A stretch of DNA of 64,000 nt from Heterobasidion occidentale (GCA_039111635.1 JBCAQO010000017.1:62001-126000); one strand, 5' to 3'. Positions 12,779-26,910 are shown, counted from the first letter of the stretch. A program made the numbers and translations. Notes: generated from the sequence alone by a model not told the origin.

Positions 12779-13349
12779 TGTTATGAACTGCTCGTTCAAT
12801 AACCCAAGAGTAACAGGTTCTTCCCTAGGTCGCACAATGGACTGAGTGATGGACAAAGTCTCGACTGTATCAGGCAAGGATACAGGAGGGAGTAATGATT
12901 ATTACACAGTATGGTGACTGCGTAGGAACAAAGAGAATAGACTGAAGATCCTCAGCCTATTCTATGGGCCTTATATACTGTATAGGGTATAGGGCAAGAG
13001 TCCGTATGCTTCTCCGGGTTCCCATCCCAGGAGAGCTGTGGTCGCCGTCTCTCACAGCCGGTGCCTACTCTTGTACTTCTCCAGTTGCACCAATCCATCC
13101 TGGTGCGATGAGGTGCTTACCCATAAGCCCTAAGCCCATGGCATGTGAATGCTCATCTTATCAGTCCGCTATTCCCATGACCCTGTTATATAACCTCTAC
13201 CGATGTCTTAAAGAACCATCGGTCCAGTCGGCTCCTAAGGACATGCCAAATACCTTGATGTACGCTCCGTAGTGGAGCCGCCTAGCATGTGATGCTTGAG
13301 CCATCAGATAGACCGGCCCCAAAGGGCCCTGATTGGTCAAGTCATAACA
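12779..13349 (-). repeat. Element I LTR (3' LTR of truncated copy)
   Basis: Starts TGTTATGAACTGCTCGTTCA and ends GTCATAACA, matching the two LTRs of the complete element at 34,496 and 44,784. It is 571 bp against 618-621 bp, partly through loss of a segment around 12,890. It sits directly on the SNF2 fragment. Orientation follows the complete copy, where the left LTR is the 3' LTR. Confidence 0.9.
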
Positions 13350-15861
13350 TTACCCCCTTTCTAGGTCCCAACTCCTAAGGGGACTACTTGCCTTGAGCGA
13401 GCTTCATTGTCATTTCACATACAATTGCTTTCTGGTCATCCAATAAAGATCGGGATGCGTCTTCCCAATATGACTTCATTTTCTAGGGCAAAGACTGACT
13501 TACGTTGTTTACAACGCCTAGGAGTTTTCCATCTCCATTGAGCTGTTTGATATAGAGTGCTGCGGTATTGCCACAATACCATGTTTCTCTCTGGTGTTCT
13601 TCCTTCACCGCCACATTTTGTTTGAGTACACTCCTAGAGTCAATAGGCAGCTGCTCGACCAGGACTCCCTGGTGTGTTTGGTAAGCCAGTTCCTTCTGGT
13701 GACAATGCAGAAAGGTGTCACGTGCGAATGATTTTGTGATGAGTAGAAACACGTCTGTGGATGGGTGTGTGTCGTTCTTCTTCAGAATGCCGAAGGCCAT
13801 GCTTCAGTGTTTCCAGGATAGATCTTCATCTCCTTGATCTCCGGTATCGAGGGGGACTCCAGGTGCATGTGGGTTGATCGCTTTTCCAAGGCTTAGGCCC
13901 ACCAACCTATCAAGAATAGACTTTTCTCGACTTGTTTTGAGTCCGGCAAGACCCCTTTGAAGATCCCTAACTCTGTCAGCCCCATACGGTGGCCCATCCT
14001 GGTTAGAGATTGAGTGTTCGTCTAGAGTTTGTTTGTCACATGGGAGCGAGCATGCAGCCGCGCTCCACGTATTGAACACAAGGTAAGGATTTTGAAGAAT
14101 AGACTTTGAACCCCATGGTCTCTTGAATAGACCATGGTATCCACCTTGACGATAATTATTGCGGGGTCAGCGTAAGGTATGTCCTGGTAGTTTAACGTCA
14201 TTCCGGACATCCGTAGTTTTGTGTCTTTGCAGACGTCCTCTAGTTTATCCTTAAGTCTTTGCAGACTGAGGCTAGTTTATACATAAGTCGTTGCGGACTG
14301 CCTTGCTAGTTTAAACCAAGGTCGTTGCGAACCTATCCATCTCCCAACGTAGGAGTACCTGTAAACAAGACAGCAGGCATTTCTGCGTGCCGGAACATCC
14401 ATCGGTGATGCGCATAGGGCCATAGACCAGTTCCTCTTTCTTGACAGGGTTCCCATTGAGGAAAGATGGTGACCGTTTATACTATATCAAACCGGATAAC
14501 TTATAGAGTTGCCAGAATAGACTTTGGAGCCTATTTTGACACAACTCACATGGCCCTGTAGATGAAGGGCAGCTCAATTTATCGTCATGAAGGACGGCCG
14601 TAGTTTATAGTCATTGCGGACGTCCTGCTATCGCCTGGCTTGAACATCCCGAGCCTCGATAGATTTAATCCTGGGGTGAGGGTAGTTTAAGGTCTTTTTG
14701 GACTACTGCAGCCGGAAGTGGTAATTCCAGCTCCAGTACGATCCCTAGAACAAGGGGACAATAGTTTATCATCATTGCGGACTAGATCAACATTGTGGCG
14801 TCAACAACGATGTCAATTGATATCTCCTGTGCTGAAAGGAGTGGTAGTTTAACGTCTTTGTGGACGCAGCAATGCCAAAACATATCTCATGTTTGGACAC
14901 TGCTCATGACCCTGTAAAGGAAAGGGTAATCCCAGTTTAACGTCATGGAGGACGTTTTCAAACATGAGGCACGATCCCAGTTGCCTCTTGACTGGCCCTT
15001 GAAGCGGAATCCTTGCTTTGGACTTCAAGGGTAGAATGGGTGCACCATGGAGTAGTCGTGGTTCTGTAGGACGACCGACAACCTGCTCCATGCCCCCAAA
15101 CCCCTCGTACAGAATTGAACCGTGTTGACCCCATATTCTTTTACTGTAGGGCGTATGGAATATGGAAGTGCCTTGACCTAGTCGGCAGGGTTCTGCAATG
15201 GTGGAGGCCCTCCCTTCCACCGTCTGCCAGAATACAACCACATTCCGAGGGTCCTTGGTAGCTTTAACGTTGTTCCGGACAGTAACTAGTTTATAGTCAT
15301 TGCGGACCAAGCCTTTCGTAGTTTTACATCGTTGCGGATGTGTTTGTCCGTTTTTGGCTACTTAGTGGAGTGCAACCACTATGTGCAAGCATTGATAGGG
15401 CCCCCTAATGCGGAAACGACCCTGTAAAACTGGAGATCCAAAGTGGGACATCCAAACACCTGTCAGACCTTGACAGCGAGGTAAGGTCCACTGTTCCCCA
15501 ATGGTGAACATGCAACACAATTTTCCCACCAGGATTCTTGCATCATTCGTAGCTTTTCAGTCTTGCCACAAGATTGAAAAGCTGGCGTACCAGTACCAAG
15601 GTTATGTTGAATCAAGAACCTCCTAATGTGGAAAGGGTCCTGTAAAACTGGGGATCCAAGCGGGATGCCCAATTTGCTTGTCAGAATACCTCTTGACAAC
15701 GAGAGTGTTAAATGCTTGTCCTGTCTGAGACCGGAGGGTTGAAACGCAAATGGTCAGGTACTTCCCCTGCCTTCTTATCTTTTCACAGTTTAACGTCATG
15801 CAGGACGTTCATTCCGGTGTCTTGTGCGTGAAACCAGTACCTGTGGTGCGGAGGCTCCTTT
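13350..15861 (-). mobile_element. Element I 3' non-coding region, truncated copy
   Basis: Collinear with 35,114-37,690 of the complete element, including the polypurine tract next to the LTR, the hairpin-bearing segment and the sequence reading cctcctaatg(c/t)gg. No coding part of the element remains: homology ends just past the solo-LTR insertion point (resuming for a few bases at 16,690). It is diverged from the complete copy by many transitions, so it is the older insertion. Confidence 0.85.
14187..15809. repeat. Interspersed TAGTTTA-hairpin motifs, older copy
   Basis: At least 15 occurrences of TAGTTTA (or a close variant) followed within 0-8 nt by a short inverted repeat with a 6-nt loop, such as aagtc-gttgcg-gact, acatc-gttgcg-gatgt and aacgtc-atggag-gacgtt. 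Order and spacing match the younger copy at 35,925-37,639. Several stems are eroded by transitions (for example gttgcgaacct for gttgcggacct). Confidence 0.85.
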
Positions 15862-16905
<1,044 letters not shown>

Positions 16906-17300
16906 TGTGCTTTAGGCCATGTCTAGGTTCTCCATGAATCAATTGTTGTCCAAAGCTTGTATTTTTTTTTGTCATTAAGCTCACACTTGGCATGAGAGAC
17001 GGCCACTCTGTGTGCTGGTTAGTGATGTGCTGCGGCGTTCAACACTGTTCATAAAGCTCACATTGGGACTTGGCTGTTGGCCAGTGATGACTGACTCAGG
17101 TAGCTCCAGCTTGCGTTGCTCAGTGTGAGTGAAGGCATTGGCATTGGCTACGAACAGATGTGCCGTTATTGGTACTAGCTAATGGTTCAGGGTGGCTGAC
17201 TGCACGAGGAGTATATAGAAGGTGTTAGTCGGAGCTGGGTCAGAAAGGGAAACAAAAAGAAATAAAAGGCATGGAAAAGGTAGAATAGTAACATACCCTT
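16906..17300. other. No recognisable feature
   Basis: AT-rich sequence with a T9 run near 16,962 and repeated 'tgttggccagtgatg'-like phrases. No open frame of note and no match to other parts of the window. Confidence 0.4.
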
Positions 17301-17313
17301 GATGACACATGCT

Positions 17314-18435
17314 TTACCAGGGCCTCGGTGGAGGCCCATCGTCCACTTGCATCATCAAGAGCATGCAAAGGAAGGGGATGAAGGGGAAATAAGAACTCAT
17401 AAATGCTTGTGTCAATCTGCAGGTGAGGCCTCTCCAACATGCAGGTGAGCACATCAGGTCAGACGAGACATCTGGCATGCTCATCTCACACGCCGTGGTG
17501 GATGAAGATGATGCAAAGGATGGAGGCCTTGGGAAGGCCCACCGAGTTGACAGGCATGATGAGAGCCCAAAGGTGAGAAGTGGCTCAATAATGACAACAA
17601 TGCACTCGCTGGCCACCTCCTTGGATGAAAAATCAACAAGATATATTGGAAAACATACATGCAAATGGCAATGAGTCAGATACAATGGTGAACTAAACAA
17701 AACAGTCAGCAATTCACTTCCCCAAACCCTGAGCTTGAGCACACGTTGAAACACGACAAGGTACTGGACCATTATTGGTTTTCCTTCTGCCGCGAGCTGG
17801 TCAGTTGGTATCAGTAGTTGCAACGGGCAAAGCAATGGGAGGAATGGAAGGGTGAAGAGGAGTGGGGACTGTGGTAACTGGGCCAGCAGAGATAGGATTG
17901 ACAATAGGAGCAGTGGGGGCCATAAAAACGGCAGCGTGAGCAATAGGCTCAACAACAGTGGAAGTAGGAGGTTCAACATCCATCTCCTCGATGATGTAAA
18001 ATCTAGCAAGCAGCAGTAAGAATTTTTTTGTTTGAAAGTGATATACAGGACTTACCTTCGCCTGCAGAACCGGCATACTCTCTAGCTTCCATATCTGCCA
18101 AGAAATTGTTCACACCAATCACACATGTATTTGCTGTGTGAGTGGGCTGGCAGAGCTATCCCAAAAATGGCCTCATCGAAGAACCTCAGGATTACTTTGA
18201 CAGAGGCTGTATCCTTTCCCGTGATAAGAATACTCTTGTAGAAGGTGAAATCATTGTGATAGTTGATGCGAGACAGCACGCTGACCTTCTCAAGCTTGAC
18301 ATCGGGCGATGCAAGGTAACAAGCCTATGAAAACATGAATTTGAGAGGGAATACAAACAAAAACCAATGTACCATGATTGCAGCAAAGGCAACACATCCA
18401 AGTGTGGTTGAGTTAAGGTTCCACAGTTTTGCCAT
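17314..18435 (-). pseudogene. Remnant of a multi-exon hypothetical gene
   Basis: On the minus strand an ATG at 18435 opens MAKLWNLNSTTLGCVAFAAI, spliced by a 48-nt intron (18325-18372) to an exon reading ACYLASPDVKLEKVSVLSRI and onward to VILRFFDEAIFG. A one-base shift near 18,090 is needed to continue into EYAGSAGE, followed by another GT..AG intron and a Pro/Thr/Val-rich stretch (17,815-18,000). Downstream frames to 17,314 overlap and are uncertain. The splice signals suggest a once-real gene; the product is not recognised. The frameshift and overlapping frames argue for decay or a sequence error. Confidence 0.4.
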
Positions 18436-18607
18436 TGTCAGTCATCCGCTGTGGCTTGTCTTCACATTTGATCCATCAGAAGAGACGGAATTTGGCCCGA
18501 AAAGGACCATGTGTAAGATCTAATTGAAAGTGCAAAATAAGTGTAAGAATACAAGGATACAAATGATAATGACTTACCCTTGTGAGGACCTTCATCCTGA
18601 AGATTGT

Positions 18608-19685
18608 TGATGAGCATGAACCCGCTCTGGGGTCCGGAAAAGGTATTCAGGAAGCTTTGGGGAGAGGCCAACCAGCTCTAGACGAGTACCAAAGACACCA
18701 ACTATTACCGAACATGGTTGGTCCCTACCCAACTGACTGCAAGCCACCAAAGAATGTTCAGCAGCACTTGGGTCAGTTCCCCCACACTTCATGTACTTAC
18801 CATGACCGCACAGGAGTGTGACGATAGGAGTTTACAAGATCAGAGCCAGTGGTCCATTTCAGACGATGTGCTCCGTAAGTTGGTTGGTCCTTATCACTTA
18901 TCTTCCCGACTTCCACATGGTTGGTTAGATGAAATCTTGCACCATCACTTGGCCACCCTGGTCGTACATTTACTTCTTCTCTATTTTCATTAGTTCTCCA
19001 ATGCCTGTTCCTGCTACCTACACTTGGACAACGGATACCGAACAGTTGAGATTTTGTCATCGCTGATAGACTTTTACTTTATCATCTTTGGAACCCATAT
19101 GGACATTTCACCTACCTTCTTATCTTTTCTGTTCACTAGGTCTTGGTGCCTGTTCGGCATTTACTCTCATTTCTCATTCAATATTTACTTAGGGGCTTGG
19201 TCGACTATAAAAACCTACATACAACTCTGGAATAAACCAGCTTTCGCATCCCACAGTTCAGAGCTCATTTGCACTTGTCTCAACCATTGAAATTGTCTTT
19301 GTTGACCTCCAAAAACTTGTCTTCCTCGTCGTTCAGCCTCGTTCATGTTCGTACTCATTTCTTTGCTTGTAACTCTTGTCCTCCCTCGTATATTATCAGA
19401 GTCCCGTGTGACTCTTGAAGCACGTAGTTGTCGGTCGCGACACTACCTTTATTGTTACCAAACAAATCTCCAACACAACCAACCAAACATTTGGTTGGTG
19501 TGCAGTACAGTCCCGAAACTGTTCGGGCACTATAATCTCACACTTCTTATTGCTCCTCAGTGCACCCTCACTTTCTGAAGTTGTTACTAACAATTGCTTG
19601 TGTATTAGATACTAGCTCCAGCACCCCTGCTCTAGAGGTTGTTTTGGTGTTGTGCTTGGCACTTAGAGACACCTCTAGCATATCA
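18608..19685 (+). repeat. Element III 5' LTR
   Basis: 1078 bp, starts TGATGAGCATGAACC and ends CCTCTAGCATATCA. A promoter-like gactataaaaacctac lies at about 19,203. Aligns throughout with 29,689-30,767 and, reverse-complemented, with 59,397-60,464. Confidence 0.9.
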
Positions 19686-20185
19686 TTTTGGAGCCCACCG
19701 TGAGGGGTTAGTATTCAAAATTACCTCAAGGAATCTATGTCACTCTTCCCAACCAACAGCGGAGCGCAAAGGATGGCAAGCAGTTATCAACAGCTTCAAT
19801 ACTCAGGAGACCGCTGCCGACCAAAGTCTGTTTGGAGACACCAATATAGTCCCAGAAAACCTATCCCATCACTATCTTGACCTCAAATTCTCACCATCCC
19901 TCTCGCCACCACCCGACTCCACTTTCTTCTTAACCCCACCTTCATCGCCGAACCAATCACTACTTCTGCTGATTTCCCCCATCCTCAATCTTGCGCTCTT
20001 GGAACAATCACCTCCGTCTCCTATACCATCTCTCCAACTCAATCTCCCCGTTAATCCCACACAGCCCCGTCTTTTGGATGCCAACCGTCCGACCAACTAC
20101 CCTAGAACTCTCCTTCAAACCAGCGACTCTATCTCCGATCCCTTTCCCAAACAACACCTTCTCCCCCACCTTTGACTTTCTCACT

Positions 20186-22035
20186 ATGGTGACCCCATCC
20201 ATGCCCGCTCATGGAGATCAGACAGCCCCAACCTTTGACCCCCATCAACCCCACAAACTGAGACGATATTTTGCCAATCTGGACCTCCACTTTGTTTGAT
20301 CGGCAGTAGTAGTAAACAAACAGAAGAGGAAGAAGCATGCTTGCCAATTCCTGGATGTTGACACCTGCAAACTTTGGGAATCCCTCACCACTTTCACCAA
20401 CGCCGTGAAGACATTCAAGAACTTTTGTGAAGAAGTCTACAGGCTGTACCCTGGCTCGGAAGAGGAACACAAATGGTTGGTATTGGATATGGACAAGCTA
20501 GTTGGCGAAACAAGCAGAATTGGCATCTTGTCCCTCAGCAAGCTTGGCGACTATCATTGGCAATTCCTTGCAATCACGGTGTTTCTCCTCAGCAAGGCAA
20601 GGATCTCGGTTGCCGAACAGGGACATGCCTTTGCCAAAGGATTCCAACCAGAGTTATGGGCAAGAATCTCTCAGCGATTACAACTGAAGTTCCCCGATCA
20701 TTTCCCAGACAATCCATACAACCTCCAGAACATCCACAATGCAACCCAATTCGTTTTGCATGGTACAACGGCCACCTACAACACTACCTTGACCAACATT
20801 TCCAGAGCAGCTCCCACTGCACCTGTTAAGAGCCGGCTCATAACACATGATATATGATCATCTGATCATATGACACGCGGTCTATGACCAACAGATATGA
20901 CCTATACCCGATGACCGACCCTTTGACTTCACCAACAGACATTGAGTTATCTTATCTTATCTTCTACCCCTGATCAGCGATCACGTCATCACAGTTACCT
21001 GAACGGTTCCTGTTCCTGGTTCCTGTCCCTGCCCCAACGGTTTGTTCGTTGATTGTTTGCTTCTGTTGGATCATTTACCTCAGTACCTTGAGAAGCACAG
21101 ACCTTCTGTCGATCTTGCCCTAAAGCAGTTTAAGTATATATAGAACGAGCCAGATACCTGTATCGCCAGCTCGTTCACCTTTGTTACCTCCACCTGTTCT
21201 TACTCTTGACCTTTGGTACTAGCCATACCTCTGCTACATCATAGTCTTTGCCATTAGGCCAGACCTTTGATTGTCAATAGAACATCTGATTAAACATTGG
21301 TTTAACTTGTCTCTATGCTTCTCTCTATCATCATCCTCAACCACTCAGTTGTCATCTCAATACTGGCTGAGTTCTACACAGGACTAGCAGTATTCTACCT
21401 CGACTTTAGTGGGCAGCATATCTACTGCCATCCAGGCCCGCATCAGGTCGTACCCTCACACCTGTGGGAAAACCTTTGTGCATTCCTGGAGACACGATAC
21501 CATCACAAATCCCTCGTGCATTCCGAATTACGCACACAGTTAGCCACTGGTGCTTTCATCAGATGCACCTGGATTTGGCACGTCCATCAGTGACTCAGGA
21601 GCCTTCTGGCACATCACGTGCGAAGACCAGGTCTTAATAGCACCACCCTCCAACACAATCAAGGCCAAAGTTCTAGCAACCATGCTCAAACAGCTCACCA
21701 ACACCTTTGTCAAGGCTATTGCAGCTTAGGGGACGTCCAGGCCAACCGACCGACCATCCCAACAGCCAGGACAAGGTGGTGACAGCTGCATGTTCTGTGG
21801 CAGTCCCGAACACTTCATGCGTGCCTGCTCCGAAGTCGCCAAATACATTTGGATCGGCAAATGCAAGAGAAATATCAATGGGAAGGTTGTATTATTGAGC
21901 GGGGCACTCATACCCAGAGAAATCATGGGTAGTAATCTGAAGGATCGAGTTGATGAATGGCACCGCAGGAATCCAGGCCAGCTTGCGACTGAGCAGATGA
22001 TGTTCATGGTAAATGCGGCACCAACTCACCAATGA
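20186..22035 (+). pseudogene. Element III gag remnant, interrupted by a solo LTR
   Basis: Starts at MVTPSMPAHGDQTAPTFDP and continues through CQFLDVDTCKLWESLTTF, YPGSEEEHKW and FAKGFQPELWARISQRLQLK, the capsid-like part of a gypsy Gag. It ends with a zinc knuckle C-MF-C-GSPE-H-FMRA-C near 21,790. An in-frame TGA at about 20,297 replaces the CGA still present in the inverted copy at 47,36x, a CpG transition. The family II solo LTR (20,824-21,639) splits the gene between the capsid part and the knuckle. Confidence 0.8.
20824..21639. mobile_element. Solo LTR, family II, with 5-bp target duplication
   Basis: An 816-bp unit starting TGTTAAGAGCCGGCTCATAA and ending GTCTTAATA, flanked by gcacc at 20819-20823 and 21640-21644. 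Close copy of the unit at 15,862; it lacks a short cctgcccctgttc-type tandem near 21,005. Inserted in gag of element III; the empty site is preserved in the inverted copy near 46,83x. Confidence 0.92.
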
Positions 22036-25000
22036 CGATAGCCTCCCAACACAATTTGCCCTCACTACTGGACATCACCCCAACTTATCAGCTCACCGAT
22101 GTCCAGCAGATTGCCAGCCTCAAACACGAACTATTTGCACTCCAAATGCGGGGCACCAGGGCACGTGAAATGGCTCAGACCAGGCATTCAGCACCTACTC
22201 CATCACCAGCCCTCAATCGACGAGCCAGGACCGACACTCCTAAACCCAAACCCCAACCAACCACCCCGACTCAGCAACCGCCACCAGTACTGGCCAAGGA
22301 CAACACCCTGTTTCATCCATACACCAGAGTGCCGGAAGCCACCTATGCACCGCCACACAAATGCAACATGGGAGCCCTGGCAAAGATACCATCGGCAAAG
22401 AAGGACACTCTGGCCTACAAGACTACGGTGCCGATCTACGATGAGAAGGTAGCAGCAGAGGTTTACAATAGGGCAATGGCTACCCAGGTGATGCTTACCC
22501 AGAGCGAACTACTCTCTCTCTCCACCAAAGTCCATTCGCAAGTCAGGGAAGCCACATTGGCTCGCCAATCACCTGCCAAGGATGCCAGCAATGTTCGGAC
22601 CTTCTACCAAGACACCAATCTACCCTACGCCATCAACAACCTTGAACCACCAACTCAACCAACCATCTCCTCCTTTGTCAATGTCCTGCACCAGCCAGAA
22701 ACACCCCTGCCTGGTGCAATCATCATCCCCAACACATACAAGACATATCTGAAAAGTCTTCAGCCTGGTCAGGTTCCTCAGCCGTTGATAGTCGTTAAAG
22801 AATTGTCTGCCCTAAGGTCCGTTGTTCCCTCGTCAATCATCAGCAAGAAGTCAAATGCATCATCAATCCGGGCTCACAAGTCATCGCCATGTCCAAAGGC
22901 ATCTGCAACGAACTGACGCTTATCTACGACCCCGAAATCGTCCTCAATATGCAGTTGGCAAACGGCAAAATTGACAGATCCTTGGGCCTGGCACGCAATG
23001 TTCCATTCCTCATTGTCCACATCACCCTGTATCTACAAGACCACATCATTTGGAACCCTGCCTACAATGTTCTCCTCAGTCGGCCCTTTGACATCCTCAC
23101 TGAAAGTGTCGTCAAAAACTATTCAAACGAAGACCAGATGATCACCATCAGTGATCCGAACACAGGACGACGAGTGACCATTCCAACGATCAGGTGAGGA
23201 CCCCCTTGAGTTCTTCACCAAAGACAAGCAGGTTTTCACAACTTGATGAATTGATTCAGGATCAAGGAGAAGTTGCACTAATTATTTCTACCGACCATGA
23301 TACCCCCAATTTCCCACTTATCAAAGTGTCCTCAGATTTCCATTCTCTATTTCCCTCTTGTTGTGATCTCTGTCTCAAGTATATTATGGCCTCCAATTTA
23401 GGGCCCAAAAATCATCTCAAAAACAATCTTGATTTCAATATGTCATCCTTCTTTTCCTCAGTCACCCCTGGTTCTTTCCATTTCACTAATATCACCAACC
23501 CAGTCACCATCTTTGCTGCCAAGTGCAAGTACAAACCAGTCACACAGAAAACATGGCCAGTCTTGGCCAACCTCCCCAAAAAGTTCTGAATCATTTAGAA
23601 CATTATTGGTGACCCTCTCGCTACCCTTCCAACGCTAACGCCAAACCCCCTACCATTCATGCTGACTGGCAGATACACCACTGAATGACATGACCTCATT
23701 GACAAAGTCCACTCGGATGACTTCTTTTGGCTGGCCGAACGACAGCTCATGCACCATTTCATGTGCCTACAAGAGATGGTATTTGCCTGGGATAATTTGG
23801 AATGCGGACGCTTCCGCGAGGACTTCTTCCTGCCAGTCAATATGCCAGTAGTTGAACACAAGCCCTGGGTTCAACGCAATATTCTGATTCCACCAGGCAT
23901 CTACAACGAAGTGTGCCAACTCATCAAAATGAAGATTGCCACTGAAGTCTATGAGCTGTCAAATTTGTCTTACCGATCATGTTGGTTTACAGTCGTCAAG
24001 AAAACAAATAGCACCTCCACTGGGACCAAACTCTGAATTGTTCACAGCCTCGAACTCCTAAACACCGTCACCATCCAGCATTCAGGTGTGCCCCCATATA
24101 CCAATCAGATCACTGAACAGTTTGTGGCTTGTGCTTGTGGCAGCATTCTGGATCTCTATGTTGGCTATGATGAATGAGGGCTCGCCAAATCATCTCGCGA
24201 CTTCACCACATTCCAGACCCTGTTTGGTGCTCACTGACTCATCACCTTACCCATGGGATGGACAAATTCAGTACCGATCTTCCACAACAACATCACCCAC
24301 ATCCTCCAGCCCGAAATTCCAGACACCACCATTCCTTTCATCAACAACATCCTGATTTGGGGTCCACCAACTTGATATGAACTTCTGAACGGTGGCTTTG
24401 AGACACACCCCGATAACCCTGGCATATGACGGTTTGTGTGGGAGCACTTTCAAGGCCTTAATTGGGTGGTTCAGCAGATGAAGTATAGCAGAGGAACATT
24501 TTTGGGACACAAGGCAACACTCTGTGCAGCCAAAATCATGGTGGTTGGCCATTGCTGCACGTACAAGGGAAGGTTACCAGACGAGTCAAGGGTAGAATTG
24601 ATTATGAAGTGGGGACCTTGCAGGGATCTCTCAGATGTTTGGGTGTTTTTGGGGACAATTGGTGTCGTTCGGATCTTCATTCGGAATTTTACACACAGAG
24701 CACACACACTGACCATGTTAATGTGCAAGGATTTTCAGTTTGTTTTCAGCCTAGACCAGATAGCAGCCCAGGATGACCTCCGTTTGGCACTTCTCAAATT
24801 GCCAGCCCTTTGCTGATCAACTATGGGTTGGCAGCCAATGTCATCCTTGCTATTGATACCTCACAAATTGTGGTCGGCTTTCACCTTTGTCAATGTGTGC
24901 TTGACAATCCCTGGGTTTGGTACTATGCCCAATTTGGCTCCATCACCCTGAACAACCACAAATTGCAATTCTCCCAGCCAAGCTTGAGCTCTACAGCCTC

Positions 25001-26872
25001 TTCTGTGCCCTCCGATCGCTCAAAATGTATCTCATCAGTGTTTGGAACCTGATAGTCGAAGTAGACACATGCTATATCAAGGGCATGCTCACTAACATGG
25101 ATCTCGAACCCAGTGCCAGCATCAATCGGTGGATTGTCTCTATCCTTACCTTCCATTTCACACTTGTCCATGTCCCCGGCACCTCTTACGGCCCCAATGG
25201 TCTCTCCCAAAGACCACCACAACCCTCCAATCAACCCAAACCCAAAGACAACTTTGATGACTGGATTGACAATCTCTACAGCTTCCTCCATCAAATCAAC
25301 AATATGTTCCCCACCTCTGCCTCAGCTTTGACGACCACCATCTTCACCTCCTCGCTCGTAGATGACCAGCTGACCAATACCAACTCCAACAACGAAGACT
25401 TGACCATTGACTATTCAGATATCCCATGATTTCAGAAGGCCTTGGAAGCCAAAGAATGCCTATGGTTGGTCTGTGACTGGCACCAAACATTGGTTCAGCC
25501 CCCTTCTCTCTCCAACTCCAAATATGCCACCTTCCTGTGATATTGCACTGAGTTTTTCATCGCAGCCGACAAATTGTGGAGAAAGGACACGCACTGTTGA
25601 CACAAGATTGTTGCAGCACCCTCCAGTTGGATTGCAATTCTCACTGCCACCCACGATGACATCGCTCACAAAGGTTTCTACGCTACTACCGCCTTGGTCA
25701 CCAAACACTTTTGGTGGCCGCACATGAGGCAAGACATTTCCTGGTTTGTTCAGACATGTCACCTTTGCCAAATTCACCAGACCTGCAATGTCCTCATTCC
25801 TCCAACCATCGCCACACTTGCACCACTCTTCACAAAGATGTATATGGACACCATGCACATGCCGACTGCCGGCGGTTTCAAGTATCTTGTTCAAGGTCGC
25901 TGTTCAGTATCACATTACCCCAAATTTTGTATGCTCTGATGCAAAACAAGCTTGTCCCTTGCCAACTGGATCTTCGAGGATATTCTTTGTAAATGGGAAT
26001 GCTAGTGGAGATCATCTCTGACAATGGGTCAGCATTCATCAAAGCACTCAACCAGTTGGTGAAGAAGTATCATGTTCAGCACATCCACATTTCGGGCTAC
26101 AATTCCCGTGCCAACGGCATCACAAAACGACCTCACTTTGATGTTCGGCAGGCTCTGTTCAAGGCGGTTGATAGAGACCAGGCCAAGTGGAATTGCGCTG
26201 CTCATTTCATATTTTGGGCTGATCACATTACTGTTTGGCGCCGAATAGGTTGCTCCCTATATTTTGCAGCTACCGGCATGCATCCCCTCCTTCCACTCAA
26301 CATTGCCAAAGCCACCTATCTTCTACCACCGCCAACCACACCCCTCAGCACCACCAACCTCATTGCCTGACATGCCATTGCTTTGCAAAAACACCGATTA
26401 GACCTCGCTCACCTTTGGAGCTCAGTAGTTGGCACCCATGTCCAGGCCGCCATCCAATTCAAACAACAGCATTCAGCCACCCTTTGCGACTTCAATTTCC
26501 ACCGAGGTTTGCTGGTTTTGATGTGCAACATGGCCATAGAAAAGGCTCTCAATCGGAAGATGCGACCACAGTACATAGGACCCTTGTTGGTGATTTCTAG
26601 GAACTGAGGAAGCACATATATTTTGGCCAAACTCAATGGACTGGTCTTTGATCGGCCAGTCGCAGCATTCCATGTTATTCCTTATTTTGCCTGCAGATCT
26701 CTGAAGCTTGCCGACCTTGAAAACCTTCTTGACATCTCACAAGAATGTCTTCGGGCCATGGAAGAATCCTGATCACGAGATGAAGATACCAACAACAACA
26801 ATGCTGAAGACACTAACATCAGCTTCGTTCAATTAGCAGAAGACGCGGCTTCGATGACCTCCAACTAGATCC
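22032..26872 (+). pseudogene. Element III protease-RT-RNase H-integrase remnant
   Basis: Successive broken frames cover the pol region. The linker/protease starts around 22,300, with the protease site at 22,866 reading NPGSQVIAM, where an Asp is expected first. RT runs from about 23,870 to 24,800 with PMGWTNSVPIFHNN; its active site reads FINN where family members carry (F/Y)xDD. RNase H spans about 24,830-25,230, with LTFHFTLVHVPGT at its end. The integrase HHCC segment has HLCQIHQTCNV at about 25,760; its core includes EIISDNGSAFIKAL (about 26,010) and HISGYNSRANGI. Stops and one-base shifts occur throughout, so this copy cannot code for a working polyprotein. The stretch 22,365-26,655 is nearly identical to the inverted copy. 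Confidence 0.85.
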
Positions 26873-26910
26873 CACCCTCTCACCCTTCCCTCTCTTCAGC
26901 CGGTGACTGG

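Noticed and set aside
17314..18009. 231-codon Leu-rich minus-strand ORF as a multi-membrane protein
   Set aside because: Its hydrophobic Leu runs are the shifted-frame reading of a Pro/Thr/Val-rich exon (17,815-18,000), and it ignores a plausible splice acceptor.
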